Assembly (NCBI GenBank): GCA_050181835.1
Contig: JBFXCU010000002.1
Coordinates: forward strand, 1 to 64,000
DNA length: 64,000 bases
Direction: 5' to 3'
From: CAILZL01 sp050181835
GTDB lineage: Bacteria > Pseudomonadota > Gammaproteobacteria > Steroidobacterales > Steroidobacteraceae
The notes beneath the pieces are model-generated. The model made no database searches and was not told the origin of the DNA. It worked only from the letters and a program-made list of their open reading frames with translations. Shown here piece after piece: positions 1 to 10,113 of the stretch (the stretch's first letter is position 1; every line of letters starts with the position of its first letter). The position numbers were made by a program, and so were the translations under genes.

Positions 1-914
1 TGATGTATCTGCAAAAGATGTGGAGTGTGCTCAGCGAGAAAAGTTTATACGCCAAACCGGGTCAACTAGTGCACGCAGACCTACCGCTACAGGTGCGGGT
101 ACTGCGTGATGTGGCGTTGAGTGGTGTAGCCAAGGTCAGTGTTGATCATGAAGAGTCTTATCAAGCCATGCTGGAGTTCTCCCGCACCTTTATGCCCGAA
201 ATGACCGGACGTATTGAGTTGTTCAAGAGTGATCGTCCCATCTTTGATCTGTATGGGGTGGAAGAGGAAATTGAAAGCTCACTGAATCGCAAAGTGCCGC
301 TGAAATCCGGCGGTTATCTGATGCTGGACCAGACTGAAGCCATGACCACCATTGATGTGAATACCGGCGCCTATGTGGGTCATCGCACCCTGGAAGAAAC
401 CATTTTCCGTACCAACCTTGAAGCCAGCGTGGCCATCGCCAGACAGCTGCGTCTGCGTAATCTGGGTGGCATCATCATTATTGATTTCATCGACATGGAA
501 GAAGATGAACATCGTCGCCAAGTGCTGCAGGCGCTGGAAAAAGCGTTGGCTGGCGATCACGCCAAAACCAATATTTCATCGGTGTCGCCACTAGGTCTGG
601 TGGAAATGACGCGTAAACGTACTCGCGAAAGTCTGGAACACATGCTGTGTGCTGCTTGTCCTACTTGTGAAGGCCGTAGCTTTGTTAAAACTACTGAGAC
701 GGTTTGCTATGAAATTTTCCGCGAAATTCTGCGTCAGGCGCGACAGTTCAGTTTTCAGGAGCTGATGGTGTTGGCGCATCAGGATGTGATTGAGCGGTTG
801 TTGGATGAGGAGTCGGCGGCGTTGGCGGAGCTGGAAGTGCATACTGGCAAGCCCATCCGTTTGCAGACAGAGTCGCTTTATCAACAAGATCAATACGACG
901 TGGTCTTGATGTGA
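1..914 (+). CDS. rng: Ribonuclease G, C-terminal part (cut by window edge)
   Basis: Endoribonuclease of the RNase E/G family, which cleaves single-stranded AU-rich RNA and takes part in 16S rRNA 5'-end maturation and mRNA decay in the cytoplasm. About 304 codons are present, against roughly 490 in the E. coli protein, so the N-terminal S1 domain lies outside the window. The catalytic aspartates are visible in TIDVNTG and IIDFIDM, and the zinc-link CPTC motif follows. The frame is open from the first base, so the gene is truncated only by the window. The stop is one base before the yhdP start, in the conserved rng-yhdP order. Identification is secure. Confidence 0.95.
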   Translation, partial: MYLQKMWSVLSEKSLYAKPGQLVHADLPLQVRVLRDVALSGVAKVSVDHEESYQAMLEFSRTFMPEMTGRIELFKSDRPIFDLYGVEEEIESSLNRKVPLKSGGYLMLDQTEAMTTIDVNTGAYVGHRTLEETIFRTNLEASVAIARQLRLRNLGGIIIIDFIDMEEDEHRRQVLQALEKALAGDHAKTNISSVSPLGLVEMTRKRTRESLEHMLCAACPTCEGRSFVKTTETVCYEIFREILRQARQFSFQELMVLAHQDVIERLLDEESAALAELEVHTGKPIRLQTESLYQQDQYDVVLM

Positions 915-915
915 G

Positions 916-3900
916 ATGAATTTTGTTGCCGAACCACCTGATCTAGCTGTTCCGCGCCGCGCTTTGCACCGTGGCGTGCGGATAGGCTTGTTCATCTTGT
1001 TAACAGTGATCGTCTTGGTCGGTTTGAGCTTGGCTGCCTTTACGATTGCCATGGCGCGTGTGCCTGCATATCGAGCACAGATGCAAACATGGATCAGTGA
1101 GCACGCCAAACTCGATATTCAGTTCGATAGCTTGCGTGCTGGTTGGCGAGGCTATGGCCCGGAGCTGGTGTTTACTCATGCCATATTGCGGAGTGTTGAT
1201 CAGCAGCGTGTGGTGGTGGTCGCAGAGCAGGGTAGTGTTGGTTTTGATCTGTGGCAGGCATTGCGTACTGGTCGTTTGATTGCCGCACGCTTTCGTCTGG
1301 AAGGTACTGAGCTCAAGCTGCAACGGGATAAGAACGGCAGTTTTGCGTTCATTGGTCAGGAAGATTGGCCTGATTTCGCTGCCGAACGCAGCTTCAAACT
1401 GGATTCGTTGCCAGTGGGTGAGTTGGAAATTCGTCGGGTGACCTTCAGCTTTCGCGATTTGAAAACCGGGCGGGGTCCTTGGACGTTGCAGGATGTGTCG
1501 CTGGACATCGGTCGTGATGCGCAACAGTTCACGGTGCAGGGCTATGCCGATTTGCCCGCAGTGTTGGGTAAGACGTTGCGTTTTGAAGCACAGGGCAAGG
1601 GTAATTTGAACGTGATTGCCCAGCTTGACTGGCAGGCATCGGTGCAAGGAACGGGATTGGATTTGGCGGGTTGGAAGCAGGTGATGCCTGATGACTGGCC
1701 TGCCCCCGAGTTGGGAACTGGGTCTTTTCAGTTATACGCAAGCTTCGTCGGCGCACAACCGCAGCAATTTACCGGTAGCATTAATTTTGTCGATGTGGCG
1801 CTGAAGTTACCCCAGTGGCAATTACCTCTGCCGCAAGCTGATGCCTTGCAGCGTCGTGCCGATGATCCGGATGTGCAAGTTGTTGAGCAGGCGGTTGAGG
1901 CGCTGCCAGTGATCGCTACCGCTGAACAGTTGCGCTATTCGAACGTGGCGCTGCAATTTTCTAGCAGCCATACCCCACAGGGCTGGGCAACCAACTTTAG
2001 TAATCTACAGTTATCCCGACCGGGTTCACCATGGCCCGCGAGTACGGCCAGTGTGTTGTTAAAGGCAGGAAGTGAAGACGCACTAATAAGTAGACCGGTT
2101 GTCGTAGAAGTGAAGGCACAAGTATTGGTGCTAGAAAATCTGTGGCCGCTACTGGCTTACCTACCCGAGACAGAAGCCTACGCTCGCTGGCGTGCTCTGT
2201 ATGCCAGCGGTCAGTTGCGTAATCTTGCGATCCGTTACGAACGCGATTCACAAGAAGGTGAGGCAGCTGAACCTCGTTACGGTGTGCAGCTTGAGTTCAT
2301 ACAGCTTGGATTAGCACCGGTTGGAAAAACCCCGGGTATCACGGGTTTGTCGGGTACGGCGAGTGGGACTGGTGCGCGCGGTTCGGTGCAGCTCGATAGT
2401 AGTGATGTGTCGCTGTCCATCCCACGATTGTTTCGTACCCCGTTACCCGTAGATGGTGTCACTGGCAATGTTGTCTGGACACGCAACACGCAAGGCGTGC
2501 AACTACATACCGATGATTTAGCAATTAATAATGCGGATGGTGGCGCGCAAGCGAGATTGACTCTCACTGTGCCGCGCAGCGGATCAGTGCTGATTGACAT
2601 GCAGGCCACCGCAACGAATCTGGCCGTGGCGGCAACACCGCGTTACCTGCCTGCCGGGGTGATGCGTAAACGCACGTTGGCGTGGATGGATGCGGCATTT
2701 CCGCAAGGTAAAGTGACGCAGGCACAAGCGGTGTTACGCGGCCCGTTGGATAAATTTCCGTATCGTAATCAGGAGGGTGAGTTCCTCGTTAAAGCCCAAC
2801 TTGAAGGCCTGAGCATGCACTATCAAGATGGTTGGCTACCCGCCACTGGTTTGCAGGTGGCGGCTGAGTTTCATAACGCGGGACTGACGGCGGTAGCAAC
2901 GGCCGGACGAATTAACGGGCTATATCTTGATCATGCTGAGGGGCACATCGAGGATTTTCGTGATGCGAAGGTTTTCATTACCGCCACCAGTCATGGTGAT
3001 CTGGCGCAGGGATTGAGCTTTGTGCAACAGAGCCCGGTGGGCCCAGCGATTGGTGAGCTGTTTCAGCGGTTATCGGGAAGTGGGGCATTAGAGGCAAAGT
3101 CCAGTCTGTACTTGCCGCTACAGCAGTTCGACAACCGCAAGATTGATATTGATATCAGCTTGTCGAATGCAATCGTGCGTATGGCGGGTGTGCAACAGCC
3201 AGCTAGCCAAGTGCGCGGATCGTTACATATTGCCAACGATGCAGTCACGGCTGCTGATTTAAGCGGTCGCTTCCTGCAGGGTGACTTTACAGTAAGGGCA
3301 GAGCCGTTGACGGCGGGGCGATACAATCTTGTTGCCAATGGCTCTTTGCAGGCGCAGCCGCTGGCGCAGTTTCTGAGCTTGCCGACGTGGATAAAGCTCA
3401 GTGGTAGCACTGATTATCATTACATCATGCCGGGTTATGCGCAGCGGGATGCGCAGGGCACCCGTCACCTGTATGGCGTGATAAGCGACTTACAGGGTTT
3501 GCAGATTGACTTACCGAAGCCAGTCAATAAGCCTGCTGGAGTTGCGCGTAGTTTGCGTATAGATGCTGATATGCCCAGTCAGGACAGTATGCAGCTTCGT
3601 GCTTCGCTGGGCGACCTGCGTGCGTTAGTACGTCTGCAGCTAAACAACAACACTTGGCAGTTTGAACGCGGTGGTGTGCGTGCGGATGCGGTGGCGGCTG
3701 CGTTGCCCGCCCATGCGGGACTACGTATTGACGGGCATCTTGCCAGCTTTACCCTGGATGACTGGTTGCAACTGGGTGGTGGTACGACAATAAAAACTGA
3801 TTCAAAAGCAAACGCCACAGAGGCTACACGCGTGCAGGATGTGCTGCGTGCTGCCAACGTCACTATTGATCGGTTTTATTTGTATGGCTTTGAGTGGCCA

Positions 3901-4953
3901 TCATTGCGCGCCGTGTTGCAGGCTACTGATGATGGGTGGCGTGTCGACTTGGCTGGCGAACAGGCGGCTGGTCAGGTGTTGGTGCCTTATGTGCTTACAA
4001 CCGGAACGCCATTAACATTGAACATGGAAAGCTTGTGGCTGACTCCGCGCACTGGCGATAAATTACAGCCTGCCAAGAACAAGTCGACCATTGATCCGCG
4101 CGAATTACCAGCAATTAAAGCGGATATTCAGCGTTTTCGTTACGGTGAGCATGACTTTGGTACTTTGCATGGTGTGGCCAGTCGTGTGGTGCAGGGGTTG
4201 CAAGTTGATGCTTTGCGCATTAGCGATAGCTCATTTACAGGCGCAGGAACTGGCAGTTGGTTACAGACGGTTGATGGTTCGTTGAGCACACTAGCACTGA
4301 CGCTGGAAAGCACGGATGTGCGAGCCACGTTGCGACAACTTAACTATGGTGAATTCATTGCGGCCAAGCGTGGCAAGCTAGTGGCCAATCTGCAATGGCC
4401 CGACGGACTGGATGAAAACTTGTTGGGTCGTTCTAGCGGAACATTGACCGTGCAGGTAGATGAAGGCCAGTTGTTAAATGTCGAACCTGGTGCGGGAAGG
4501 GTGTTGGGGTTGCTGAGTATCGCTGCGTTACCGCGACGTTTAGGCTTGGATTTTCGCGATCTGACCGACAAGGGGCTGAGCTTTGATTCCGTGCATGGTG
4601 ACTTTACGGTAACCAATGGCGATGCGCGTACACAGAATTTGTTGCTGCGAGGAGCGACGGCTGAGATTGGTATCGTTGGTCGATTAGGTTTGGGTGCCCG
4701 TGATTATGATCAAACTGCAGTGGTTACGGGTAATGTAACTGGTGCCTTGCCAGTGGCGGCAGTGGTGGCGGGTGGTCCAGTGATCGGTGCCGCCATGTTG
4801 TTGTTCTCACAGGTCTTTAAAGAGCCGTTAAAAGGCGTGGCACGTGCTTACTACCACATTGGCGGTGGTTGGGATGATCCACAAGTGGAACGTATTGATG
4901 CCGATGCCGCCAAGGCATCGTTGTCCGATGCAGATGCGAGCCTTCCACAATGA
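916..4953 (+). CDS. yhdP: YhdP family AsmA-like inner-membrane protein
   Basis: Very large (1345 aa) AsmA-like protein of the TIGR02099/DUF3971 family. In E. coli YhdP is anchored in the inner membrane, spans the periplasm and helps move phospholipid to the outer membrane together with TamB and YdbH. One transmembrane helix is visible near residues 23-47; the rest is long beta-rich periplasmic sequence. The C-terminal region contains the Gly/Ala-rich stretch around GPVIGAAML typical of the family. It follows rng with a one-base gap and overlaps the nitrilase gene by ATGA, which suggests one operon. Family call rests on length, position and overall pattern. Confidence 0.93.
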   Translation: MNFVAEPPDLAVPRRALHRGVRIGLFILLTVIVLVGLSLAAFTIAMARVPAYRAQMQTWISEHAKLDIQFDSLRAGWRGYGPELVFTHAILRSVDQQRVVVVAEQGSVGFDLWQALRTGRLIAARFRLEGTELKLQRDKNGSFAFIGQEDWPDFAAERSFKLDSLPVGELEIRRVTFSFRDLKTGRGPWTLQDVSLDIGRDAQQFTVQGYADLPAVLGKTLRFEAQGKGNLNVIAQLDWQASVQGTGLDLAGWKQVMPDDWPAPELGTGSFQLYASFVGAQPQQFTGSINFVDVALKLPQWQLPLPQADALQRRADDPDVQVVEQAVEALPVIATAEQLRYSNVALQFSSSHTPQGWATNFSNLQLSRPGSPWPASTASVLLKAGSEDALISRPVVVEVKAQVLVLENLWPLLAYLPETEAYARWRALYASGQLRNLAIRYERDSQEGEAAEPRYGVQLEFIQLGLAPVGKTPGITGLSGTASGTGARGSVQLDSSDVSLSIPRLFRTPLPVDGVTGNVVWTRNTQGVQLHTDDLAINNADGGAQARLTLTVPRSGSVLIDMQATATNLAVAATPRYLPAGVMRKRTLAWMDAAFPQGKVTQAQAVLRGPLDKFPYRNQEGEFLVKAQLEGLSMHYQDGWLPATGLQVAAEFHNAGLTAVATAGRINGLYLDHAEGHIEDFRDAKVFITATSHGDLAQGLSFVQQSPVGPAIGELFQRLSGSGALEAKSSLYLPLQQFDNRKIDIDISLSNAIVRMAGVQQPASQVRGSLHIANDAVTAADLSGRFLQGDFTVRAEPLTAGRYNLVANGSLQAQPLAQFLSLPTWIKLSGSTDYHYIMPGYAQRDAQGTRHLYGVISDLQGLQIDLPKPVNKPAGVARSLRIDADMPSQDSMQLRASLGDLRALVRLQLNNNTWQFERGGVRADAVAAALPAHAGLRIDGHLASFTLDDWLQLGGGTTIKTDSKANATEATRVQDVLRAANVTIDRFYLYGFEWPSLRAVLQATDDGWRVDLAGEQAAGQVLVPYVLTTGTPLTLNMESLWLTPRTGDKLQPAKNKSTIDPRELPAIKADIQRFRYGEHDFGTLHGVASRVVQGLQVDALRISDSSFTGAGTGSWLQTVDGSLSTLALTLESTDVRATLRQLNYGEFIAAKRGKLVANLQWPDGLDENLLGRSSGTLTVQVDEGQLLNVEPGAGRVLGLLSIAALPRRLGLDFRDLTDKGLSFDSVHGDFTVTNGDARTQNLLLRGATAEIGIVGRLGLGARDYDQTAVVTGNVTGALPVAAVVAGGPVIGAAMLLFSQVFKEPLKGVARAYYHIGGGWDDPQVERIDADAAKASLSDADASLPQ

Positions 4954-5771
4954 CCAGTGCTGCTGTTATTCAAATGACTTCCAGTGCCGATCCGCACGAA
5001 AACTTGCAAACTGCATATCAATTGCTGCAGCAAGCAGCGCGGCGCGGCGCACAGCTGGCTGTACTGCCCGAGAACTTCACTTTGATGGGCATGAGTGAAC
5101 AGGACAATTTTGCGATTGCTGAACACGACAATGATGGCCCGGTGCAAACCTGGCTGGCGAATACTGCTCGCCAGCTGGGACTATGGATTGTGGCAGGAAC
5201 GATGCCACTAAAAATTCCCGGTGAGTCACGGGTCGCAGCGGCATGCTTGGTGGTGAATGCGCAGGGTGAGCGCGTTGCACGCTACGATAAAATCCATCTC
5301 TACGATGTGGATGTAGACGATGCCACTGGTAGCTACCGTGAGTCGAACACTATCGCACCGGGGCATAGGCCAGTGCTAATTGACACACCTGTTGGCAGGC
5401 TTGGTTTGGCCATTTGCTATGACGTCCGCTTTCCGGAGTTATTTCGCCAATTGAGCGCGCTTGATCAAGAGGCAGGAGCTGAAGTGCTGGTACTGCCTGC
5501 TGCCTTCACCGTCCCTACTGGTCGTGCGCACTGGGATGTCTTGTTACGTGCCCGGGCAATTGAAAATCTGTGCTATCTGCTCGCTGCCGGGCAGACTGGA
5601 TTGCATGCCAATGGACGTGAAACCTATGGGCATTCGATGATTGTTGACTCTTGGGGTGAAGTGCTGGCTACGCTAGGTACTGAAGTGGGTGTGCAAGTGG
5701 CAACCATTGATCTTGGTAAGCAGCGTGAGCAACGACGAAAATTTCCGGTGCTGGCGCATCGCCGCCTGTAA
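4950..5771 (+). CDS. Carbon-nitrogen hydrolase (Nit family)
   Basis: 273-aa nitrilase-superfamily amidase. The catalytic triad is visible: Glu in LPENFTLMG, Lys in YDKIHLYDVD and Cys in ICYDVRFPELFR. The closest characterised relatives are Nit1/Nit2-type enzymes that hydrolyse deaminated glutathione or omega-amides, a metabolite-repair role; the substrate cannot be read from sequence. Its ATG overlaps the yhdP stop (ATGA), implying translational coupling. This gene between yhdP and tldD is a common arrangement in gammaproteobacteria. The length is normal for the family. Confidence 0.9.
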   Translation: MTSAAVIQMTSSADPHENLQTAYQLLQQAARRGAQLAVLPENFTLMGMSEQDNFAIAEHDNDGPVQTWLANTARQLGLWIVAGTMPLKIPGESRVAAACLVVNAQGERVARYDKIHLYDVDVDDATGSYRESNTIAPGHRPVLIDTPVGRLGLAICYDVRFPELFRQLSALDQEAGAEVLVLPAAFTVPTGRAHWDVLLRARAIENLCYLLAAGQTGLHANGRETYGHSMIVDSWGEVLATLGTEVGVQVATIDLGKQREQRRKFPVLAHRRL

Positions 5772-5813
5772 AGGGTAGGCTTGTGTTTATGTATTTCATT
5801 TTCAGTGAGCAAG

Positions 5814-7337
5814 ATGTCCATTCCGTCGCCGCAACCTTCTGATTTATTTGTATTGTCAGCTTTGCATTTGCAGCCTGCCAGCACAGTGGTGGCAGGCCTG
5901 CCTGCCTTGACTGCTGCCCGACAACTCATTCTCGAACCGGCAGGGCTGGATGAGCCGCAATTGGCGGCAGCGTTGGGCACGGTCATGGGCTCTGCGGTGG
6001 ATTATGCAGATTTGTATTTTCAGGTGTCGCGCGAAGAATCATGGGCGCTGGAAGATGGCATCGTTAAAGAAGGTTCGCACAGCATTGAACAGGGAGTGGG
6101 TGTGCGCGCACTGGCTGGTGAAAAAACCGGTTTTGCTTACTCTGATGAAATTGTCTTACCTGCCTTGACCGAGGCATCCAAGGCTGCACGTGCGATAGCG
6201 CGTGGTGCGGGGCAGGGCAGCGTCGCTGCGTGGCAGGCCAATCAAGCACGGCAACTATATTCCGTTACTGATCCGGTCGCGGACTTGAGTGATCAACAAA
6301 AAGTGGCGTTACTGGGTGAGGTGGATGCCGCCGCACGCAAGCTTGATACGCGGGTGACGCAGGTTATGGCCAGTGTTGCCGCTGTGCATGAGACCATTTT
6401 GATCATGTCTAGCGATGGCACGCTGGCGGCAGATGTGCGACCGCTGGTGCGTATGAATGTATCAGTAATTGTTGAACACAATGGTCGTCGCGAACAGGGA
6501 TACTGCGGTGGCGGTGGCCGTTATGAATTCAGTGAGTTTCTGCGTGGCGAGCGTTGGCGAGGGTTGGTGCAGGAGGCCGTGCGCGGCGCGTTGGTCAACT
6601 TGGAAGCCATCTCTGCACCCGCAGGGCAGATGACCGTGGTATTAGGTGCAGGATGGCCTGGTATCTTGTTGCATGAAGCAATTGGTCATGGCCTTGAAGG
6701 TGACTTCAATCGCAAAGGTACTTCTGCGTTCTCCGGAAAAATAGGGCAGCAAGTGGCCTCGCCACTATGCACAGTGGTGGATGATGGCACACTGGCTTAT
6801 CGGCGTGGTTCACTGAATATCGACGATGAGGGTACGCCGACGCAGTGCACTACTCTGATCGAGAATGGCATCTTGCGTGGTTACTTGCAGGACAAGCTCA
6901 ATGCGCGACTGATGGGAGTGCAATCCACCGGCAATGGTCGGCGCGAATCATTTGCCCATATGACGCTGCCACGTATGACCAATACCTACATGCTGAATGG
7001 GCCGCATGAGCCAGAAGAAATTATTCGCTCAGTGAAGAAAGGTCTGTACTGTCACAATTTTGGCGGCGGACAGGTGGATATCACCTCCGGTAAATTCGTG
7101 TTCTCTGCCAGCGAAGCCTACTTGATTGAAGATGGCAAAATTACCGCTCCGGTGCGCGGTGCAACTCTGATCGGCAATGGCCCGGATGTATTAACCCGGG
7201 TGTCCATGGTCGGTAACGATCTGAAGCTGGATGAGGGAGTGGGTACGTGCGGTAAGGAGGGCCAGGATGTGCCGGTTGGAGTGGGGCAGCCTACTTTGCG
7301 TATTGATGGGTTGACAGTAGGTGGTACGGCGACTTGA
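5814..7337 (+). CDS. tldD: TldD metalloprotease subunit
   Basis: Catalytic subunit of the TldD/TldE heterodimer, which unfolds and degrades peptides and is needed for microcin B17 leader removal and CcdA turnover in E. coli. The HEAIGHGLEGD zinc site (HExxxH) is intact. The conserved C-terminal pattern VGNDLKLD...CGKEGQ is present. The open frame extends to 5781, but the ATG at 5814 gives 507 aa beginning MSIPSPQ, closer to the usual 480; the exact start is uncertain because no strong ribosome site is visible. Its partner pmbA (tldE) is encoded at 11299 in the same window. Confidence 0.94.
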   Translation: MSIPSPQPSDLFVLSALHLQPASTVVAGLPALTAARQLILEPAGLDEPQLAAALGTVMGSAVDYADLYFQVSREESWALEDGIVKEGSHSIEQGVGVRALAGEKTGFAYSDEIVLPALTEASKAARAIARGAGQGSVAAWQANQARQLYSVTDPVADLSDQQKVALLGEVDAAARKLDTRVTQVMASVAAVHETILIMSSDGTLAADVRPLVRMNVSVIVEHNGRREQGYCGGGGRYEFSEFLRGERWRGLVQEAVRGALVNLEAISAPAGQMTVVLGAGWPGILLHEAIGHGLEGDFNRKGTSAFSGKIGQQVASPLCTVVDDGTLAYRRGSLNIDDEGTPTQCTTLIENGILRGYLQDKLNARLMGVQSTGNGRRESFAHMTLPRMTNTYMLNGPHEPEEIIRSVKKGLYCHNFGGGQVDITSGKFVFSASEAYLIEDGKITAPVRGATLIGNGPDVLTRVSMVGNDLKLDEGVGTCGKEGQDVPVGVGQPTLRIDGLTVGGTAT

Positions 7338-7361
7338 TTAGCCGAATTTGCTGAGGTGAGT

Positions 7362-7580
7362 ATGTGGTTGTCACGCCCAGTGTATGAATTGCTTCCCTAT
7401 ATCTACATGATGCTGGGGATAGTGTTGTTGGCAGGCTCCGGGTTTGTTACTGGAGGCTGGATCAACCTGATGTTGGTGTTGGGCGTGGCGGCACTGATCG
7501 TCGGCGTGGTGTTGTGGCTAAGACGGCGCGATTATCGGCGTGGACAACGCGAATACAACAGCCGCTCGCTAGATGATTAA
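7362..7580 (+). CDS. Small two-helix membrane protein
   Basis: 72-aa protein beginning MWLSRPVYE, with two hydrophobic helices (about residues 8-28 and 33-52) and a highly charged Arg/Asp tail. The ATG at 7362 has a GAGGTGAG ribosome site a few bases upstream, better than the GTG at 7356. Short proteins of this shape occur beside tldD in other gammaproteobacteria, but no function is known to me. The stop codon overlaps, tail to tail, the stop of the minus-strand ATPase gene that follows. Confidence 0.65.
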   Translation: MWLSRPVYELLPYIYMMLGIVLLAGSGFVTGGWINLMLVLGVAALIVGVVLWLRRRDYRRGQREYNSRSLDD

Positions 7581-8881
7581 TCTTTAGCGGTTTTTGAGTC
7601 ATATTTTTTTGCCGGATTCTTTACCGCAATGCTTTCTGGCAAGCTCGTTGTTTCTGACAACATGGGTACGGCGTCATCTGTTAGTGAGCTTGTCGGCCGC
7701 TGTCGCATATTACGTTCGTCCATGTAGGCAATGATGTGCTCGCCCAACTGCAACACATCGCCATCATTCAATACCCGGCGGCGGATGCGCTTGCCATTGT
7801 GGGTGATGCCATTGGTGCTGTTGAGGTCTTCGATGATGCAACTGCCCTTGGTACTCATGATCTGCGCATGGTGACGACTGATGAAAGTACTGTCGATTTG
7901 CACATCGTTTTCCGGGGTACGGCCAATCAGTAAACGACCTAGCGTCAGTTCATGATCGCTCAGCGTTTCACCTTTGTGTGACAGTAGCACTCGCGCAAGT
8001 ATGTTGCTGTGTTGCTGTTCATTGCCAGTTTGTTCAGGTCGGTACACAGGAAGTTTGGCCGACCGCGCAGTAAATTCATTCCACCGTAATTCTGCAATCG
8101 CCGTCTGCAGTGTTGCTGCGTTGACGGTATCTTGATCCTGTGCGAAAGCCGCCATCATGGCGGTATCGCATAAGGTATTGATCAGGCGTGGCACACCGCC
8201 GGTGTAGCGAAAAATCACGTCATAACAATCGGATGAAAAAATTTCCCTGCCATTAGAACCGGCTACTTCCAGCCGATGCTGGATGTAGTGTTCGCTGTCT
8301 TCCCGAGACAGAGGCGTGAGGTGAAAGCGCAGGCGTACTCGCTGCGTCAGTTGCGCCAGCTCGGGCATGTCGAGCTTGTCACTCAATTCTGGTTGACCTG
8401 CCAAAATGATGCGCATCACTTTGTCTTTAGTGGTTTCAATACCGGATAGCATGCGCACTTCTTCCAGTACTTTCATCGACAGGTTCTGCGCTTCGTCGAT
8501 GATCAACAGGACTCGACGTCCGCTGGAGTATTGTTCGATCAGGAAATTATTCAAGGTGGACATCAGTTCCACTTTTTTCATCTGAAATGGTTCAAACCCG
8601 AATTGCACCAGGATGGATTGTAAAAACTCGACCGGTGTTAGTTGGGTCTGGTTGATCTGCGCCACTACCACATCTTTTTCCAATTCGCTCAGAAAAGTTT
8701 CGATTAGTGTGGTTTTGCCTGCGCCAATTTCGCCAGTGATGATGACAAAGCCATCGGTAAACCAGATGGTGGATTCCATGTACGCCTTGGCGCGCGCATG
8801 GTTCTTGGAGAGGTACAGGAACTCAGGGTCGGGCGCGAGCCGGAACGGCAGTTCAGTCAGCTTGAAAAGGTCAAGATACAT
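7577..8881 (-). CDS. ExeA-like AAA ATPase with C-terminal FHA domain
   Basis: 434-aa cytoplasmic protein. The N-terminal part (residues about 1-270) is an ExeA/GspA-type AAA ATPase: it begins with the typical MYLDLFKLTELPF, has Walker A GEIGAGKTT, Walker B LLIIDEAQNL and a sensor region around LAGQPEL. After a linker, residues about 310-385 form an FHA domain (LLIGRTPENDVQI, SRHHAQI, DLNSTNG), which binds phosphothreonine. No membrane helix or peptidoglycan-binding domain is visible, unlike classical ExeA. Start ATG at 8881 is preferred over an upstream TTG. Likely a regulatory ATPase responding to a phosphoprotein; the pathway is unknown. Confidence 0.85.
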   Translation of the reverse strand: MYLDLFKLTELPFRLAPDPEFLYLSKNHARAKAYMESTIWFTDGFVIITGEIGAGKTTLIETFLSELEKDVVVAQINQTQLTPVEFLQSILVQFGFEPFQMKKVELMSTLNNFLIEQYSSGRRVLLIIDEAQNLSMKVLEEVRMLSGIETTKDKVMRIILAGQPELSDKLDMPELAQLTQRVRLRFHLTPLSREDSEHYIQHRLEVAGSNGREIFSSDCYDVIFRYTGGVPRLINTLCDTAMMAAFAQDQDTVNAATLQTAIAELRWNEFTARSAKLPVYRPEQTGNEQQHSNILARVLLSHKGETLSDHELTLGRLLIGRTPENDVQIDSTFISRHHAQIMSTKGSCIIEDLNSTNGITHNGKRIRRRVLNDGDVLQLGEHIIAYMDERNMRQRPTSSLTDDAVPMLSETTSLPESIAVKNPAKKYDSKTAKD

Positions 8882-9005
8882 GCTGGGCGACAATCCTAGT
8901 TATGGCCTAGTGGCCTGACGATCCAAATTAGAACCCTCAGTCTAAACGTTGGGCACCAGCATGCAAACTGGCTTGGCTGCTGCGTGACGGAGATCACTGC
9001 CCGGG

Positions 9006-10106
9006 TCAAGCCTTAGTTTTGTTTTTGGGTAGCAGGATCAGCAACTTTTTGAGCGCAAGATCGCGGGCTGTGCGGGTTCTTGCAACCAGCGTGGCATGAC
9101 CAAGTTTGCGACCTGGACGCGTTTGCTTACCGTAGTGATGAAAATGTATGCCGGGTTGCTGTAGCACGGTTGCGCGCTCGGGAATATGGCCGACAAAATT
9201 CAGCATGGCCACTTGGCCACGCGCCGCCGTACTGCCTAGTGGTAGGCCGCAGATGGCGCGCAAGTGATTCTCGAATTGACTGGTTTCCGCGCCTTCAATG
9301 GTCCAGTGTCCGGAGTTGTGTACGCGCGGTGCCATTTCATTGGCGACCAGTTGTCCGCGTAACACGAAGAATTCGATAGTGAGTACGCCGACGTAATTGA
9401 AATGTTTGAGCAGCTTTTTCAGATGTTTCTCAGCCTGAGATTGCAGCTTGGTGTTTTTGTAAGGCGCGGTAGACAGGTGCAGTACGCCCTGTTGATGGAT
9501 GTTTTCAGTGAGGGGATAAATGGCGATTTCGCCTTTGCTGCTGCGTACGCCAATGATCGACACTTCGCGAGTGAAAGGCACAAACGCCTCATAAATCAGC
9601 GGTACGCTGCCCAATTCCTGCCAAGCCGCCAGTACATCCTTGGCGGTACGCAAGCGATATTGGCCGCGACCGTCATACCCTAACCGTCGAGTTTTTACGA
9701 TACCCGGCAAGCCGATGTCAGCGACAGCTTGTTGCAAATCAGCCAAACTATCTACCGCTCTGAATTCGGGTGTGGCAATGTCGAGCTGACGAAACAAAGT
9801 TTTTTCCGTAAGCCGATCCTGCGAAGCGGCAAGGGCGGCTAGTGGTGGATACAGCGGCTTACGTTTAGTAACGGCAGCCAGTGTGGTCACGGGTACGTTT
9901 TCGAATTCAAAGCTGAGTACATCCGTGGCCTTGGCTAGCTCGTGTAATTTAACCGGATCGTCGTATGCACCAACGATGCACTCGCCGACCTGCGCGCCGC
10001 AGGCATCTGCATTAGGGTCAAGAAAAGTACAGCTCAAGCCGAGAGGGTAGCCCGCCAGCGCCAGCATGCGCCCTAGCTGGCCCGCGCCGATAATGCCAAT
10101 TCTCAT
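9006..10106 (-). CDS. purK: N5-carboxyaminoimidazole ribonucleotide synthase
   Basis: 366-aa ATP-grasp enzyme that converts AIR, ATP and bicarbonate to N5-CAIR in de novo purine synthesis. It begins with the nucleotide-fold motif IGIIGAGQLGRML and carries family patterns such as VKTRRLGYDGRGQ, the catalytic-region EMAPRVHNSGHWT, and FENHLRAI. Length is normal. It lies seven bases downstream of purE on the same strand, so the two successive steps are co-transcribed. Confidence 0.96.
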   Translation of the reverse strand: MRIGIIGAGQLGRMLALAGYPLGLSCTFLDPNADACGAQVGECIVGAYDDPVKLHELAKATDVLSFEFENVPVTTLAAVTKRKPLYPPLAALAASQDRLTEKTLFRQLDIATPEFRAVDSLADLQQAVADIGLPGIVKTRRLGYDGRGQYRLRTAKDVLAAWQELGSVPLIYEAFVPFTREVSIIGVRSSKGEIAIYPLTENIHQQGVLHLSTAPYKNTKLQSQAEKHLKKLLKHFNYVGVLTIEFFVLRGQLVANEMAPRVHNSGHWTIEGAETSQFENHLRAICGLPLGSTAARGQVAMLNFVGHIPERATVLQQPGIHFHHYGKQTRPGRKLGHATLVARTRTARDLALKKLLILLPKNKTKA

Positions 10107-10113
10107 GTCTATT

